A DNA stretch of 64,000 bases. Origin: Candidula unifasciata (taxonomy: Eukaryota; Mollusca; Gastropoda; Stylommatophora; Geomitridae). Under the pieces are notes generated by a model. The model did not search any database and was not told where the DNA came from. It was given only the letters and a program-made list of their open reading frames with translations. The DNA lies in assembly GCA_905116865.2 (NCBI GenBank), contig CAJHNH020008401.1, positions 62,001 to 126,000 on the forward strand, written 5' to 3'. The translations under genes and the position numbers were made by a program. Shown in pieces: positions 34,975 to 46,499 of this stretch; the stretch's first letter is position 1, and every line of letters begins with the position of its first letter.

Positions 34975-35640
34975 TCTTACTTACTTATTTAGTCGCTCAT
35001 CTTCTACCTTGGGATGTAGAGGTTTGCCAGAGAAATCGCCAGATATCTCTATCAGCAGTTTTCTTTCTTGCTTTATTCCATTCCAGTCCTCTATCAGTTA
35101 GGGACTGTCAGATGTTGTCTTCTCAGCGCACCATGTGTCGCCCTTGTAGTCTGGTTTCCTGGTTCTTATCCTCCGATGCCTGCCATGGTGGCCGATTTTC
35201 TCCCATTCTGCATTCATGCTCAAACCATATTAACTGTGACTGATCCACTCAGGTTTGTAAGGACTGGGTATCACGATCTTGAAGTATTGTCTGATTGTAG
35301 ACTTTGTACCTTCTTGTCACTTGGACCACCTTTCTAAGATGTCTCATTTCTGAGTCCTAAAGCTGGCTATTGTGAGTGTTGTCATTGCCCATGACTCACA
35401 CCCATAGGTCAGGACTGGTACACAGGTAGAGCGGTAAACAGCTATTTTCGTCCTCACACCAAGTTCTATTTTGATAAGAAACCCTCGGTTTATGGCCTGG
35501 ATGAGTATCTAAGCAGCTACTTTTCGGCTACTGGTTGAGCTGCCCCACTGCATACTGCCCCATCATGATCTGGTGTTTCTTCTCCTTCCCGTAGATATCA
35601 GGGTTACCAACTGCTGAATAGCTAAGCTCTGAGCCATAGA
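34975..35640 (-). pseudogene. LINE C-terminal region, minus strand
   Basis: Minus-strand reading gives YGKEKKHQIM, a CESW-like segment with MGNDNTHNSQ, then RPPWQASEDKNQETR, and SLTDRGLEWNKARKKTADRD followed by IWRFLW. The RGLEWNKAR-x-x-ADR-x-W end is typical of a LINE group with tetranucleotide tails; a TAAG-type tail is seen at 34978-34991. Frames are broken. Confidence 0.6.
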
Positions 35641-35689
35641 GACACAAAACAAATTTGCCATTTGTCCAGACCATCTCTACCACATGTGG

Positions 35690-36820
35690 CCTATTGGAAC
35701 AATTATAAAGGTGTTTCGCGGAGAAGGCGCAACAGTAGACATAAAAGCCGACATCTTTAATCCCCCTAATTGTTTCCCCTTACACTCATTTGTGTGATAG
35801 GTATTGTTTCTACAATTTTTATAGTAGGGCTTCTTAAAAGCATTAACAGGTTGTCTTTGTTGAGATCCCCGAAACTTAGAGGGGTTATGGGTTTGAGCAT
35901 GGGATGCGTTCTTTTTTTCGAGATTTATGAGGATGGGGATTATGACCACTATTACCATTCTTCCCTTGGCCATTGACCTTGGGTTTACCAGTGCACACAG
36001 CTTTATGGGCAAGTTCATATCTCTAAGCGAATGTCAATATTTCAGTCAGTCGTTCCGCCCCATTTTCAGTGAGGAAAGTTTGCACTGATTTAGGCAAAGT
36101 GCCACGAAGTTGTTCTGTTAAGATGATCTCCTGCAGGTCTTAAAAAGAAGAAGTATACCCTGACATTTCCCTCCATCAAGTCAAATATCCCTGTAGGCGA
36201 CTGGCAAACTGAGGGTAATTCTCCCCATTCAGCTTTCTCTCATTTCCAAACTGTCCGTAGGTAGTAGCATTAAGTCTGAAACGCTTCAGCAAAGCTTGAC
36301 ATAACCCTTTATAATCTGTTTCAGTACCGGTGGGTATCCTTTGATATGTCTCGTATGCCTCACCTCGCAAAATCTGAGCCAACTTCAGTGTATACATAGT
36401 CCTCTGCAAATTTTACAAAGAAGCCAGTTTTCCAAATCGGTCCAAATATTATTCCATATTTTCAGCCTTAAAGCGAAGACTGGCATCGGGAAGTTCATTG
36501 ATTGAGCTGAGATGCTATGTGTCAATGTAGCGTCCTACTCTGGCGTTGAAGATCTGGGCCTAATATCTCTCTCTGTGCCGGTAGCTACAATTCCCTTAGC
36601 CGACTTTCCTGTTCTAATTTCATCCGTTCCGATTCTCTCTCAGCCTCAGTTCTGAGTCTTTCAGATTCCTCTTCCATTCTGAGTCTTTCAGCCTCCTGTT
36701 CTATTCTTTCAGCCTCACGGGCCTCCATCCTTATTTCTCGTTCTTTGGTTTTGATCCACTTGGTCATCTCTTTTCCCTATAATCCCATCTGTACAGCCAT
36801 GTCTCTCAGTTCTTGAATTT
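35690..36820 (-). pseudogene. Gypsy-like gag relic (coiled coil, capsid, zinc knuckle)
   Basis: Minus strand, in order. About 36767-36585 encodes a highly charged helix (EAREAERIEQEAERLRMEEE). 36409-36176 encodes a capsid segment LKLAQILRGEAYETYQRI, YKGLCQALLKRFRLNATTYG, NGENYPQFASRLQGYLT, which resembles SCAN-like gag of metazoan gypsy elements. Near 35800 YKNCRNNTYHTNEC stands where a CCHC knuckle should be. Stops separate the parts and no protease or polymerase follows, so this is a truncated relic. It is a different subfamily from 15557-16960. Confidence 0.7.
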
Positions 36821-36854
36821 ATATCTTTGACTGCGATATGCTGACCTGCAAAAG

Positions 36855-37810
36855 ACACTAGAACCTCGCTTAACGAGCACCTCTCATAGCGAGTAATTCG
36901 CATAACAAGCAAAACAAATTGTAAAAGAATGACTCGCTTAACGAGCGACATTTCGCATAACGAGTGGCGAGGAGAGGGGAAGTCCCAGATTTTGCGCATG
37001 TTACATCAGTGTTTGGCACTCGTTCAAGTAGCATTGTCGCTTGTGATCACACATTTTCTCAAACTTGTGTTATATTGTGATATATGTACATTAATCCTCC
37101 AGGCCTACAAAATGACCTCCCTGAAGAATTTAAGTTCATCAAGATCCAGTTTCTGCCTCCCGACACCACTCCGTTACTCCAGCCAATGGACCAGCAAGTT
37201 TCTAACTTTAAGAAGCTCTACACTAAAGCACTCTTTGAGCATTGTTTTCAGGTGACTGAAGGGACCAACCTCACTCTCAAAGAGTTTTGGAAAAATCACT
37301 TCTACATCGTTGCCTGCCTCAAAATGACCGACACGGCGGGGAAAGGGGTTACCAAGAGAACCCTAACTTCTTCTTGGAGGAAGCTTTGGCTGGAGACTTG
37401 TCGATTTGTGACTTTGAGGGTTTCGAGACAGTACCTATGGAACTTGTAGTCAACGAGATCATGGGATTGTAGGTGGATAACAGTGATATCGAAGAGCTTG
37501 TGGAAGAGCACAGCCAAGAGCTGACCACCGAAGAGCTTATGGAGTTGCATTGTGTTTCACAGCAAGACATTTTGGAGGAAAATGTGTCAGAAGAGGAGGA
37601 GGAGAAGGTAACAGAAAAGCAACAATCTTCTGGCGAAATAAGAAAATTGCTGAAAGCATGGGAAACTGTTGCTTCTCACATTGAAAAGCATCACCCTAAT
37701 AAGGAAGTGTCTTTGCGCGCTGCAAATTTCATGATAATGCTGTTTCGCATTTTCGCCAAATTTTGAAGCGTCGACAAAAACAAATGTCTCTAGACATCTT
37801 TCTAGTAAAA
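36855..37810 (+). mobile_element. Internally deleted Tigger/pogo-type DNA transposon
   Basis: The left part (36860-36970) has repeated CTTAACGAGC / CATAACGAG words next to TAGAACCTCGC, typical of Tigger termini. The transposase DNA-binding half is absent and sequence resumes in the C-terminal half of the DDE domain. The right terminus is unclear near 37810. Confidence 0.75.
37084..37766 (+). pseudogene. Tigger/jerky-family DDE transposase, C-terminal half
   Basis: The first frame reads LPPDTTPLLQPMDQQVSNFK and KLYTKALFEHC, then FWKNHFYIVACLKM and GVTKRTLTSSWRKLW. PPN/D-T-T-L-QPMDQ is the hallmark of the last catalytic segment of Tigger/CENP-B-like DDE domains, though the usual Asn-Thr is partly changed. 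After a frameshift near 37390 it continues DFEGFETVPMELVVNEIMGL, a stop at 37470, then EELVEEHSQELTTEELMELH, EEEEEKVTEKQQSS and HIEKHHPNKEVSLRAANF, all standard Tigger tail motifs. At least one frameshift and two stops make it inactive. Confidence 0.85.
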
Positions 37811-37814
37811 ATAT

Positions 37815-39070
37815 AATTAGCTATGTATCATAATTATTTCGACTTTTTTTTTCTGCAAATCGAATTCGCATTCCATGTGGGTTCGTTCCGCATTTGAAGC
37901 AAAGATGAAGATGATTCACTGTCAGTTGTTGGCAACCACTCACATAAAGTCTTAAGGTTGGAGATTCAAGCTGATGATGATGATGCACATCGTAGCACAA
38001 CAGACAGTGGTTGGATATGGAGCCACTGATATGGTGCATGGACAGGAATGAGTTTTTCCCGGAGGATCTCCGATCCTGCGAGCTGTCTGTGGGTTACATT
38101 GGATAGTGCTAGGATACTGATCGTCGACTGGGCCTCTAGATATTTAAAATATCCTGTGACAAACAGGAAAACCAGAGTTAGCAGTCACCAAATACTATAC
38201 CACGCCCCCCCTTTGCCCCACAATAATTACATCCGCATAGGGTAGGCTCAGAGGTCTGTGCTAGTCTTTTATAGACTGCATAAGTCTGTAACAATCCCAG
38301 AATTGCCATTAACGGCTGTGAGGTTAGACAGAAACAAAATCCTCTCTGAGGCTGCTCTCTAGTGTCAGCGATAATCAGCATAAGCCAACTTCCAAAGGGA
38401 TAACAATATTCATTGCCTTCCCATACCGGGATACTTCTACTCACACAAGTGTACCACGAATACAGGAATTTAGATGTATGGAACACGCACGAGCCACACA
38501 AACACGATACAACTATCTTTCTTGCCGACATTGTGTTTACATTTTTGGCCACGGCAGAGCGGATGGGATGTCCCACATTTACTGAACAAGCCTGACCTCA
38601 GTTGAATATCGATATATACGCTGTGCTCTGTCCTTGATTTTTAGCCCTAGTTAAGGAATGCCTTTGTATATACACATATATATGTGTAATATACATATAT
38701 TAAATGTGAATTTTCACAGGATTGGAACCTTATAGATCACGGAACGGCTTGGCCTCCCATACTGTACGGCGATATTGTGTTTCCATTACTGTACGGTGAT
38801 CTTCTTTGCATAGATTATTCCCTGAAATGTAGTCCTCAGGTCCATGCCGTGCCAAGTCCAGGTAACTGATTACTCTAGGGGTAACAAATGTCAAAGACCA
38901 ACGGCAGGCAGGAAAACGCCACCAACAAGGTCAACCGTTGAAACTGCTACATTTGAGAACACGTCGTTGACAGGCAATACCAATACGTTTATTCAACAAT
39001 TCTCCACAGATATAATTGGGTGTCAATGAAATGAATATATTACAGTCACTGTACTCAATGATGTACTCAA
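37815..39070. other. Intron sequence without recognisable feature
   Basis: A 132-codon minus-strand frame (38576-38178) has no known motif. AT-rich ATATAT words occur at 38670-38700. Nothing resembling the missing Wnt exon was seen. Confidence 0.4.
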
Positions 39071-39074
39071 TGAT

Positions 39075-39222
39075 GGTAGGATAATTCCTTTCCTCCAATA
39101 TGGAGCTCAGAGACTTTGCTCTCCCGCGAACTGCGGCATCGGGAGAACGGTAGGATAATTCCTTTCCTCCAAAATGGAGCTCTGAGACTTTGCTCTCCCG
39201 CGAACTGCGGCATCAGAAAATA
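39075..39222 (+). repeat. 74-bp tandem duplication
   Basis: Two copies of GGTAGGATAATTCCTTTCC followed by an ATGGAGCTC block and CTCCCGCGAACTGCGGCATC, differing at a few bases. Confidence 0.93.
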
Positions 39223-40227
39223 TCAATACAAGCCCTTCCTATATTTTCTTGTAACTGCCTTCTGTCCAATTCTTCTGTCGGCAAGTGACGTCGTGTCTCT
39301 CGTCATATCTCATGTTCATTAGCGGTCGTCAGTAGTGTGAATTTCTGGACTGCACACAACACATACATTAAATGTGAGCAAAGCATACAATAAAATGGAT
39401 ACATATAATGTCCAAGGTGTCTGGAACCCACTGAAGGGGTATAAGGAGAGAATTTTCCTCTGCTTGTATGGGAACGCTCTGGTTACTCGCCCTTCTTCAA
39501 TTGGAATGGTTGGACGGTCAGGTCCCGTTGCTTCACATAGCCGCCTCTGTCCTACACTCAGCAGCAGGGCCGCATGTATGGTCCTCATAAACTATTATGT
39601 ACTTGCCCATGCTCATGACCGTTCCCGGATGGATCGGTGATTCAAACTGAGGTAAGCAAACGGACAGAAAAGGCAGCAGCCTTCTGTTCACTCTTGGTAA
39701 GGTCAGTCATGAATGAATTCCAACTAAGCGTCTGTCCAGTTACAGTCGAGAAAGGATTCATTCGCGTCCAAAGCGATAGTTAGGTCATTGTAATTTGGTT
39801 TCACTATCAACAGTGTGTGTTGGCTGTTATGCGACAAAGGCATAGATTTTAACCATTCGCTTTGTATTATGTCGCAAATGTCATCATTGAAATGACTGTC
39901 ATCTAAAGCTACATTTGTATAGTCAAGGAAATATAAAGAATGAAATTATGACACTCACCAAAACAAAACATGGAACTCTAATTTGTTTAGTTTTAAAATC
40001 ACGTGACGTGGTTTCAGTTAAAATATTATTTCAGTTTAAACATATGCATGTGAAAGTTGGGGAACCACTAAAGAGAAAGACAGAAACTTTATGGGTTGAG
40101 GACGCACTTTTGTTTGTTGTCATAATTCTCCGTGAATAATATTGAATTCATTTCACGTGTTCAAATGGAACGAGTAAATAGGCTGCCATCCGTGAGTAAC
40201 AAATAATGGCCCAATCAGACAATGATA

Positions 40228-40345
40228 ATAATCTCGCTCTATGGCGCAGTTGCAAGTGAGTTTTGCATTCCCAAGGACTGATCGATTCCGGTTTGAGTCG
40301 AAAGGTTAAAAGGCACATTTCCCACGAGATCCACGGGTTTTTATA
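40228..40345 (+). mobile_element. Possible tRNA-like SINE head
   Basis: TATGGCGCAGTTGCAAGTG is A-box-like and TCCGGTTTGAGTCGAAAG is B-box-like, about 40 bases apart. No tail or second copy was found, so this is tentative. Confidence 0.4.
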
Positions 40346-40359
40346 ATATTAATACTCAT

Positions 40360-40677
40360 TCATTCAGTAGCATGTCCCTCGCGGAACCTCACTGCCATAA
40401 CAACCCTCCGGAAAACCTTCCTATCCTGAGCAAGATGTCCTGCGTCTGATACACCCATCTGGAGATCATCTGCCACATCCTGCACCCATCTTCTCCTTGG
40501 CCTTCCTCTTCCTCTCTTCCCAGGCATATACCCCTCCATTATTGTTCTCTCTAGACTTCCATGACGTTTCAATTGACCAAATATTTCAATTTTCTTTGTT
40601 TTTATTGTCTTTACTAGCCAACCCTCTTCAATATTCAGCTCTTGAAGTATGGATGCATTTGTTCTTTTCTTTACCAC
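40360..40677 (-). pseudogene. RTE-like C-terminal domain
   Basis: A 105-codon frame: KRTNASILQELNIEEGWLV, KIEIFGQLKRHGSLERT, then the basic tail GKRGRGRPRRRWVQDVADDL. FGQLKRH stands for the usual FGH-R-H motif, so the conserved His is replaced. Confidence 0.8.
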
Positions 40678-40761
40678 AAGATATTCTTAGAACCTGTCTG
40701 TAACATTTATATTCCAAATTCATTTATGCGCTGTTCCGCTTGTTTAGTAAGTGTCCAGGTC

Positions 40762-41439
40762 TCACAGGCGTATGTTGCAATGGGAAAGATGCATGCTCTT
40801 AAAAATCTGACCTTTGTAGTTTCTATCTGTTACAATTCCATAATTTAGTTCAGTTTGTTTTAGTCTTTGAAGAGCAATTTGATATCGCCGTTTAATTTCT
40901 TTCATTGTGTCACCATTGTTGGTAACCAGTTGACCCAAGATATTCGAAATTTTCCACCACTTCCAATCTTTCCTCATTAACATATATTTGTCCTTCTCCA
41001 TGGCAGTTTTGTTTGTATGCATTATCTTTTGTTTTTGCGCTATGTTAAGAAATAAGTTATGATTTTCACTATTTTGCTTTGGAGTGAGGTTAATAAGTTT
41101 TTCTAAACCATTTTGTGATGTTGATAGTAATACTGTATCATCAGCATAACGAATTTCTGGTATTTCATGACCACCGATGTTTAGGGCATCATATTGTTCC
41201 TTGTTTATATCATCTCTTACATTTCTCATTATATTTTCGGCGTACAGGTTGAACAAATACGGTGACAGCACACATCCCTGACGGACTCCTTGCTTGATGC
41301 CAAACCAGTCTGATGTCTCTCCATCTATTCTGACTGCTGCTTGTTGGTCTTGATAGAGCATTTTAATGAGCTGCATACTATATGGTGTTGGAAAGCCCAT
41401 ATTCCTCATGATTTTCCCAAAGCTTCTGATGTTGTACAA
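40762..41439 (-). pseudogene. RTE-like reverse transcriptase palm region
   Basis: A 225-codon frame with DWFGIKQGVRQGCVLSPYLF, ENIMRNVRDD and [11 protein letters not shown], followed by NHNLFLNIAQKQKIM. The catalytic YADD is intact. The upstream part of the same protein (to 41790) is in other frames with stops. It is related to but clearly distinct from the copy at 3516-4277. Confidence 0.82.
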
Positions 41440-41984
41440 CAGTCAAATGCTTTTGAATAATCCACAAAACATAAGAACAGATTTACATTAAATTCTCTAC
41501 ACTTCTCTATTATTAAACGCATGTTGAATATATGATCTCTTGTTCCTCTTCCCTGTCTAATCCAGCCTGAGCTACATTAATCTCTTCTTCCATTTTCTTA
41601 TGCAGTCTTCTCATTATAATTTTTAGTAGAATTTTACTTGCATGACTGATCAGGGCAATAGTTCGATAGTTTGTACATAATTTCAGGTCACCCTTTTTTG
41701 GTATTGGAATGAAGATAGTTCTCTTCCAGTCTTTTGGCCAAATACCATATTTCCATATCTTTTCACATAATGCATGATAGATTTTTATGATTTTTTATGC
41801 TAGTATTAATACTAATAATACAAAAATATTAATAATAAAAATGGTAAAATGTTGGATGGCAAATACATTGAATAATATGTATACAAAAACGGGAAAAAGG
41901 TAGAGCAGGGGGGGGGGGGGTGGGCGGGGGTCGTTGGGTGGGGGGGGGGGGGGTCCCTAGAAATTGTTTTCATCCGCTCAAAAC

Positions 41985-42286
41985 CTCTAAGCCCCCAAAT
42001 GCCACTGGCCTTGCCTGTAGAAGTACAGTGGATCAGTGTTTTAAAGGCACTCAGTGCCTGTGATCTGAACCAAGCCTTGCCTATAGAAGAACAATGCAGG
42101 CAGTGTTTTAAAGGCACTAAGTGCATGTGATCTGAACCTAGCCTTGTCTATAGATGAGAAGTACAATGGATCAGTGTTTTAAAGGCACTCAGTGCCTAAC
42201 ATCCCTTTGATCTTAATCTGGCCTTGTCTATAGAAGTACAATAAAGTCAGTGTTTTTAAAGGCCCTAAGTGCCTGTGATCTGGACC
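41985..42286 (+). repeat. About 65-bp minisatellite, left block
   Basis: Four to five units with CTATAGAAGTACAATGGATC, AGTGTTTTAAAGGCACTCAG and TGCCTGTGATCTGAACC. G-runs at 41908-41952 precede it. The array resumes at 46060 across a LINE. Confidence 0.85.
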
Positions 42287-42318
<32 letters not shown>

Positions 42319-42328
<10 letters not shown>

Positions 42329-43400
42329 GGGTTATCCTCATTGCACTCCGGACATGTCCATAGGTGCTCAGATCCTCCCCTCAGTATGAACCCCAACGTC
42401 CGATGGCTAATAGTACCAGTTCTATGTTGATTAACAAGTCTTCTGGCGTAGCTGGTGTGCGTCTCGTTTTTTGCTGTGCCGATCTTAATTCCCAAGTCTG
42501 CCATTCTGGCGAGTGATGTGGATTTACTGCCACCAAAGTCCTCTATTCTTCCCATTTCTCTGAGGGCATTGATAATATCAGCATGATCCATAGGCTGACC
42601 GTCGGTAGTGATAGCGGATCCAGCCAACCTGTCAGCTCTTTCATTTCCATCGACGCCTGCGTGTCCCGGAACAAAAATAAAGGTGACTCCACGAACAGTG
42701 GACTTCTGTAATGATTCAAGCCATTGTCTTCGCACACTGAACCTGCCTGAACCCTCCGGATCATACTCATTGAATCACTGAGTATACACACGCGGGTGTA
42801 TTTTTGTGTTTCAAGCCAGGCAAGCGCTTGTGTCACTGCCATCACCTCCATCGTCATGCTGCTGGTTTGTCATGGAGAAGGCGCCGTTGGCTTCTTTGAC
42901 TGTTCTGCCCGCTGAGCGTGCTGTAAATGCCCATGCGCTTCTTCTTTGGCGTATAACGGATCCGTCTGTATAGATTATTGCATCTGCTTCGTCTGAATTT
43001 TCACCGATGAGAGCGTTGACCTCTGCATTAACAGCAACAGGATTCTCTTCTCTACATCGCCTGTTGAGTGTGACAATACAGGAAAAATGTACAAATAAAC
43101 GCCTGAGGCACAGGTATCCATTCTGCACCAGGTATGATGTCGGTTAGGGCTGCATATTTGCCTAATGACATCTTCTGCCCGACCTAGCCACGATTTCCCC
43201 CTCTTCAGTCTGTCGCCCTTTTCACTAAAAAGCGCTTGATGCAGTGGGTGTTTCTTATCAGCGCATATTTTGAGATATGCCCGAGCCCTCCACATCCTGA
43301 TCCTTTGGTTCATTGTTGGAAAGTCAAGTAGATACCTCATTGCTCCACAGGATGTGTCTCTAGTACATCCCAAAATAATGCGCATGGCTTCATTTTGCAC
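42319..43400 (-). pseudogene. LINE RNase H domain and cysteine tail, frameshifted
   Basis: Four overlapping frames. 43400-42975: QNEAMRIILGCTRDT and WLGRAEDVIRQI. 43128-42811: AIIYTDGSVIRQ, the first RNase H Asp. 42857-42543: MEVMAVTQALAWLE with catalytic Glu and ILSDSMSMI with Asp. 42735-42319: FIFVPGHAGVDGNERADRLA with the His and final Asp, then HRTLGFILRGGSEHLWTCPEC, the zinc-like end. All RNase H catalytic residues are visible but separated by three frameshifts. Confidence 0.83.
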
Positions 43401-44410
43401 CTTTTCGAGTCGTTCAATCTGGGTAGCACTGACAGTGAGGATGGCCAGAGAATGGGGGAAAGGACCAGACCGTAGAATAGAAGTATTAGTAGTCTTTGCT
43501 CAATATTGGAAGCAGCCATAATCCTCATTGCAGATAGACCTTTGCGTGCTTTTGTTATCACATGGTCAACGTGTTCCCTGAATGACAAGCTGCGATCGAA
43601 CCTCACCCCGAGAAACGTCAAAACGTTGGTTCTGATCAATGCATTATCACGCATTTTCACTTCTGGTAAGTCCGACTTGACAATGTGATTGTTCAAAGAG
43701 AACCATGACACTGATGCCTTCGAAGGATTGACATAGGCATTGGAACCATCACACCAGGCGGCAATTCGATCGAGTTCTTTGTGCATAGTGCTGGCGATCT
43801 CCTGTCTATCACGCCCTCGTCGATAAATCAAAATGTCAGCAGCAAATGACAAAGTCCTTCCCTTTCCATTCAACTGCTGCTCAGTGATCATCACCGTGTA
43901 AACGTTGAATAAGACTGGTGATAGCGGTGATCCCTGTGGCAAGCCTGGACATATCATTTGCGGTTCGGAGGACCAGCTACCACATCTTAGTACAATCTTT
44001 CTCTGGAACAGGATCGCAGCAATCCAGCGGATCAGAATAGGATTAACTTCTAGTTTAAGCAGTAATTGCATTAAATAATCGTATGGTACTTTATTGTAGG
44101 CATCTTCTAAGTCCAACACTGCCGCACATGTCTCTTCTTTAATCCGAAATCCCTCGTACACATCGTAGGCGAAAACTGCAGCATTGAACCATGTCTCTTT
44201 ATTTAACCTGTACCCTCCAAGTGTTGGTGGGAACTTATCATGTAGTTCCAAGTAGGTGGTCAATCTTTGTGCGACAATTTTTTTCCAAAAGTTTGCCAAC
44301 AGTATTCTGCATCGAGATGATTCTGTAGCCGCAGATCTTTGAGTGGTTTTTATTAGGCTTTGGTAGTGGGAACAAATAACTATGGAGCCATTCCTCTTGT
44401 ATCTGGCCAC
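43337..44410 (-). pseudogene. LINE reverse transcriptase palm with FAAD active site
   Basis: The frame overlaps the previous one by a shift. Motifs: AVLDLEDAYNKVPYDYLM (first catalytic Asp), CPGLPQGSPLSPVLFNVYT, then SFAADILIYRRGRD, where the catalytic box expected as FADD reads FAAD (GCT for GAT near 43835). FLGVRFDRSLSFREHVDH and MRIMAASNIEQRLL are the thumb. Loss of the second catalytic Asp would abolish polymerisation. Confidence 0.85.
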
Positions 44411-45959
44411 TCTGGATGCTGATATTGAATTCCTTTGCCACGCTTTTCAAATCAGCATTCGACATCATCAGCATGTTGTTGTATCGGATGCCGTCAGGGC
44501 CTGGAGCAGTGCTGCGCGATTTCTTGAGGCAAGTTCTTAAGTTATCTGCAGTGATTGTGAGATCAGTGCCTAACACAGTGTTCTCGCACAGCATCGACAG
44601 TTTCATCTTAACCCCTATTCTTGTAGCTTCGTCTTTTTGGTCAGTTTGCTCCAAGTAGCGCGCCAGAAGGGTTTTTCCTTTATCAGCATCAGTTCTCTGC
44701 CATATCAGGTCTGTACCCTGAAAATCAGGGATACCCCTAGGTCGTGCGGCGCCGTGCATGCTCCGTTGAAGGCGCCAGAATGTCATAAGAGATCCCTCGG
44801 AGCAAACGCTCTTGCAGAATTCGTTCCATTTCGCTGTCTTAGCTTCCTTCGCAATTACCTTGAAAGCCACTGTCTGCTTGTTGACCTCATCTTTCAGACT
44901 GATCAGGCGTTCAGAAAGTGACGGATCAATTTTCCTTGCCTTTTGCCATGCCTTGACAGCTTTCCTTTTTTCTAGCCACGCCATGTTGACTACTTCATTC
45001 CACCATGGTGGCTGGGCCCATCTCTCCCGCCGTCTGCGATCTACTCTTGTTTTACGTCGTCGGATTTTGCTAATGGCATCTTGCCCTGTACGGTCATATA
45101 TAAAAGCAGGCACATTGATTACATGACCTTTGTTGTTGCTCTTCTCTACCAGGACGACGCAAGGAAAGTGATCACTGTCGTGGTATTCCAGTGTGCTCCA
45201 CCTGCATCCTGATGCAATGGAGGGAGACACTAGGGCCAGGTCAATTACGCTGTCAGAATCCCCTTGTCGTGTTGCCATTCGGGTAACCTTTCCGTTGTTC
45301 AAGCATACTAGATTGGCAGACACTAGGGCATCCTCCAGGTCTTCTCCCTGTTTATTAGTGATTACATTGCCCCACTGGTGTCCTCTGGCTTTGAAATCTC
45401 CGCAGTAAATGACTTTCTTTTCCTCCGTCTGGAGCAAACTCTGCCATTTCGCTGTATCCACCTTTCCATTGCAGGCGTACACATTGACAATCACAAACTG
45501 GGCCGGGCCCATCACTCTGACTGCGTGTACTTGTAAGTCGTCATTATTCCACTTAGACATGTCCACCTCAGACACCGGTATGTGGTCACGAACAAGAATG
45601 AGCTGTCCGAGGTGCCGTCTTTTGTAGAAGGATTGGAAGCCCGCAATTTTAACGATCTCGTCACCGAGGTGTGTTTCCTGTAGGACAACAATGTCGTTGC
45701 TGTAGAGGAGCTTCTCAAAAATGGGTCGGCGTTGACTAAACGAAGCGCATTTCCAGCAGAGAACACGAACATACTTTAAACTGAGTCTCTCACATTTCAG
45801 TCGCTTCCTGCAGGCGCCACCATGCTTGCCTGTTCGCATTCTACTTGTCCGTCTACGGGTTGTTTTGAATTGGTAAATAGTCGCCAACGGACGTCGAATA
45901 CACCCTGAGGGAAGTCTGAACTCACGTGCATGTACTCCATTGCACGGTTCAGACCCCAT
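44238..45959 (-). pseudogene. LINE polyprotein N-part: APE endonuclease and start of reverse transcriptase
   Basis: A 573-codon frame from ATG 45959. The APE-type endonuclease spans about residues 65-290: VVLQETHLGDE (catalytic Glu), FVIVNVYACNG, YCGDFKARGHQWG (usual GDFNAH with Asn changed to Lys), VIDLALVSPS and YHDSDHFP (catalytic Asp-His). A linker rich in basic residues (RRRKTRVDRRRRERW) and WWNEV-x-x-AW follows. The reverse transcriptase begins at APGPDGIRYNNM and reaches WLHSYLFPLPKPNK and YRIISMQNTVGKLLEK, where the usual YRPIS is altered. The frame is lost about 44330 and continues in the next entry. The Asn-to-Lys change would impair cleavage. Confidence 0.85.
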
Positions 45960-46059
45960 TCCGATGAAACTTTCACATTATACGTGAGCGAAAATAGCTA
46001 ATTTGCGCTATTCGCCTCAACGGACGAAAAAGCGTACCGCCATTGTGGCTGTTTACACC

Positions 46060-46205
46060 TAATCTTGCCTATCCAAGAACAATGTAGTCAGTGTTTTTGA
46101 GGCCTTCCTTGCCTGTGATTTAGACCTGACCTTTCCTACAGAAGTACAACAGAGTCAGTGTTTTAAAGGCCCTCGGTGCCTGTTAGCTGAACCTGGCCTT
46201 GTCGA
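46060..46205 (+). repeat. About 65-bp minisatellite, right block
   Basis: Two more diverged units of the 41985-42286 array (GAAGTACAACAGAGTCAGTG, TTTTAAAGGCCCTCGGTGCC). Confidence 0.8.
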
Positions 46206-46499
46206 ACAAGTCCTAATTTGACAACAAGTTTGAAGGTAAAAGAATCAGTTTGTCTTCATCAGCATATGTTCTTCTACCATCATGTCTTTAGACAATTAAC
46301 TGTTGTAGCTGGCCTGTCTCCTGCAGTTTTTTAGCCACGCCCCCGTAATAATTGACACATTGTCGTGGCTGTCTCCTCCCCCTAGAATGTTGTCCCTAGC
46401 AAAGGCCAGCAAGTGTCTAACGATCAGCGAAAACTACTCTTATCTTACAAAAAACAATTGTCTACCTATTTCTTTCCTGGTCCTCATCACTTTCTGTGA

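Larger units (their letters stand above)
40357..41803 (-). mobile_element. 5'-truncated RTE-like LINE with 10-bp target duplication
   Basis: A 1.45-kb copy bounded by a perfect TATTAATACT at 40347-40356 and 41804-41813. The minus-strand 3' tail is a short (ATGA)n, seen as CATTCATTCAG. It starts inside the reverse transcriptase (WKRTIFIPIPKKGDLK, then NYRTIALISHASKILL), so the endonuclease is missing. Confidence 0.85.
42287..46057 (-). mobile_element. Nearly full-length EN-RT-RNaseH LINE (I-like), inserted in a minisatellite
   Basis: A 3.77-kb element on the minus strand with a (CTAA)n 3' tail (42287-42328 as TTAG repeats). Gene order is APE endonuclease, reverse transcriptase, RNase H, cysteine motif. 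It splits a 65-bp array into 41985-42286 and 46060-46200. Flanks read ACCTTA at the left and ACCTAA at the right, a possible short duplication. Only about 100 bp precede the first ATG and there is no separate gag-like ORF1, so it is either a single-ORF element or 5' truncated. RNase H together with APE places it among I-, Ingi- or Nimb-type LINEs; the exact clade is not shown. Confidence 0.87.

Noticed and set aside
38178..38576. 132-codon minus-strand ORF with several cysteines
   Set aside because: No spacing typical of a known zinc or secreted domain; chance ORF or unidentified transposon piece cannot be separated.
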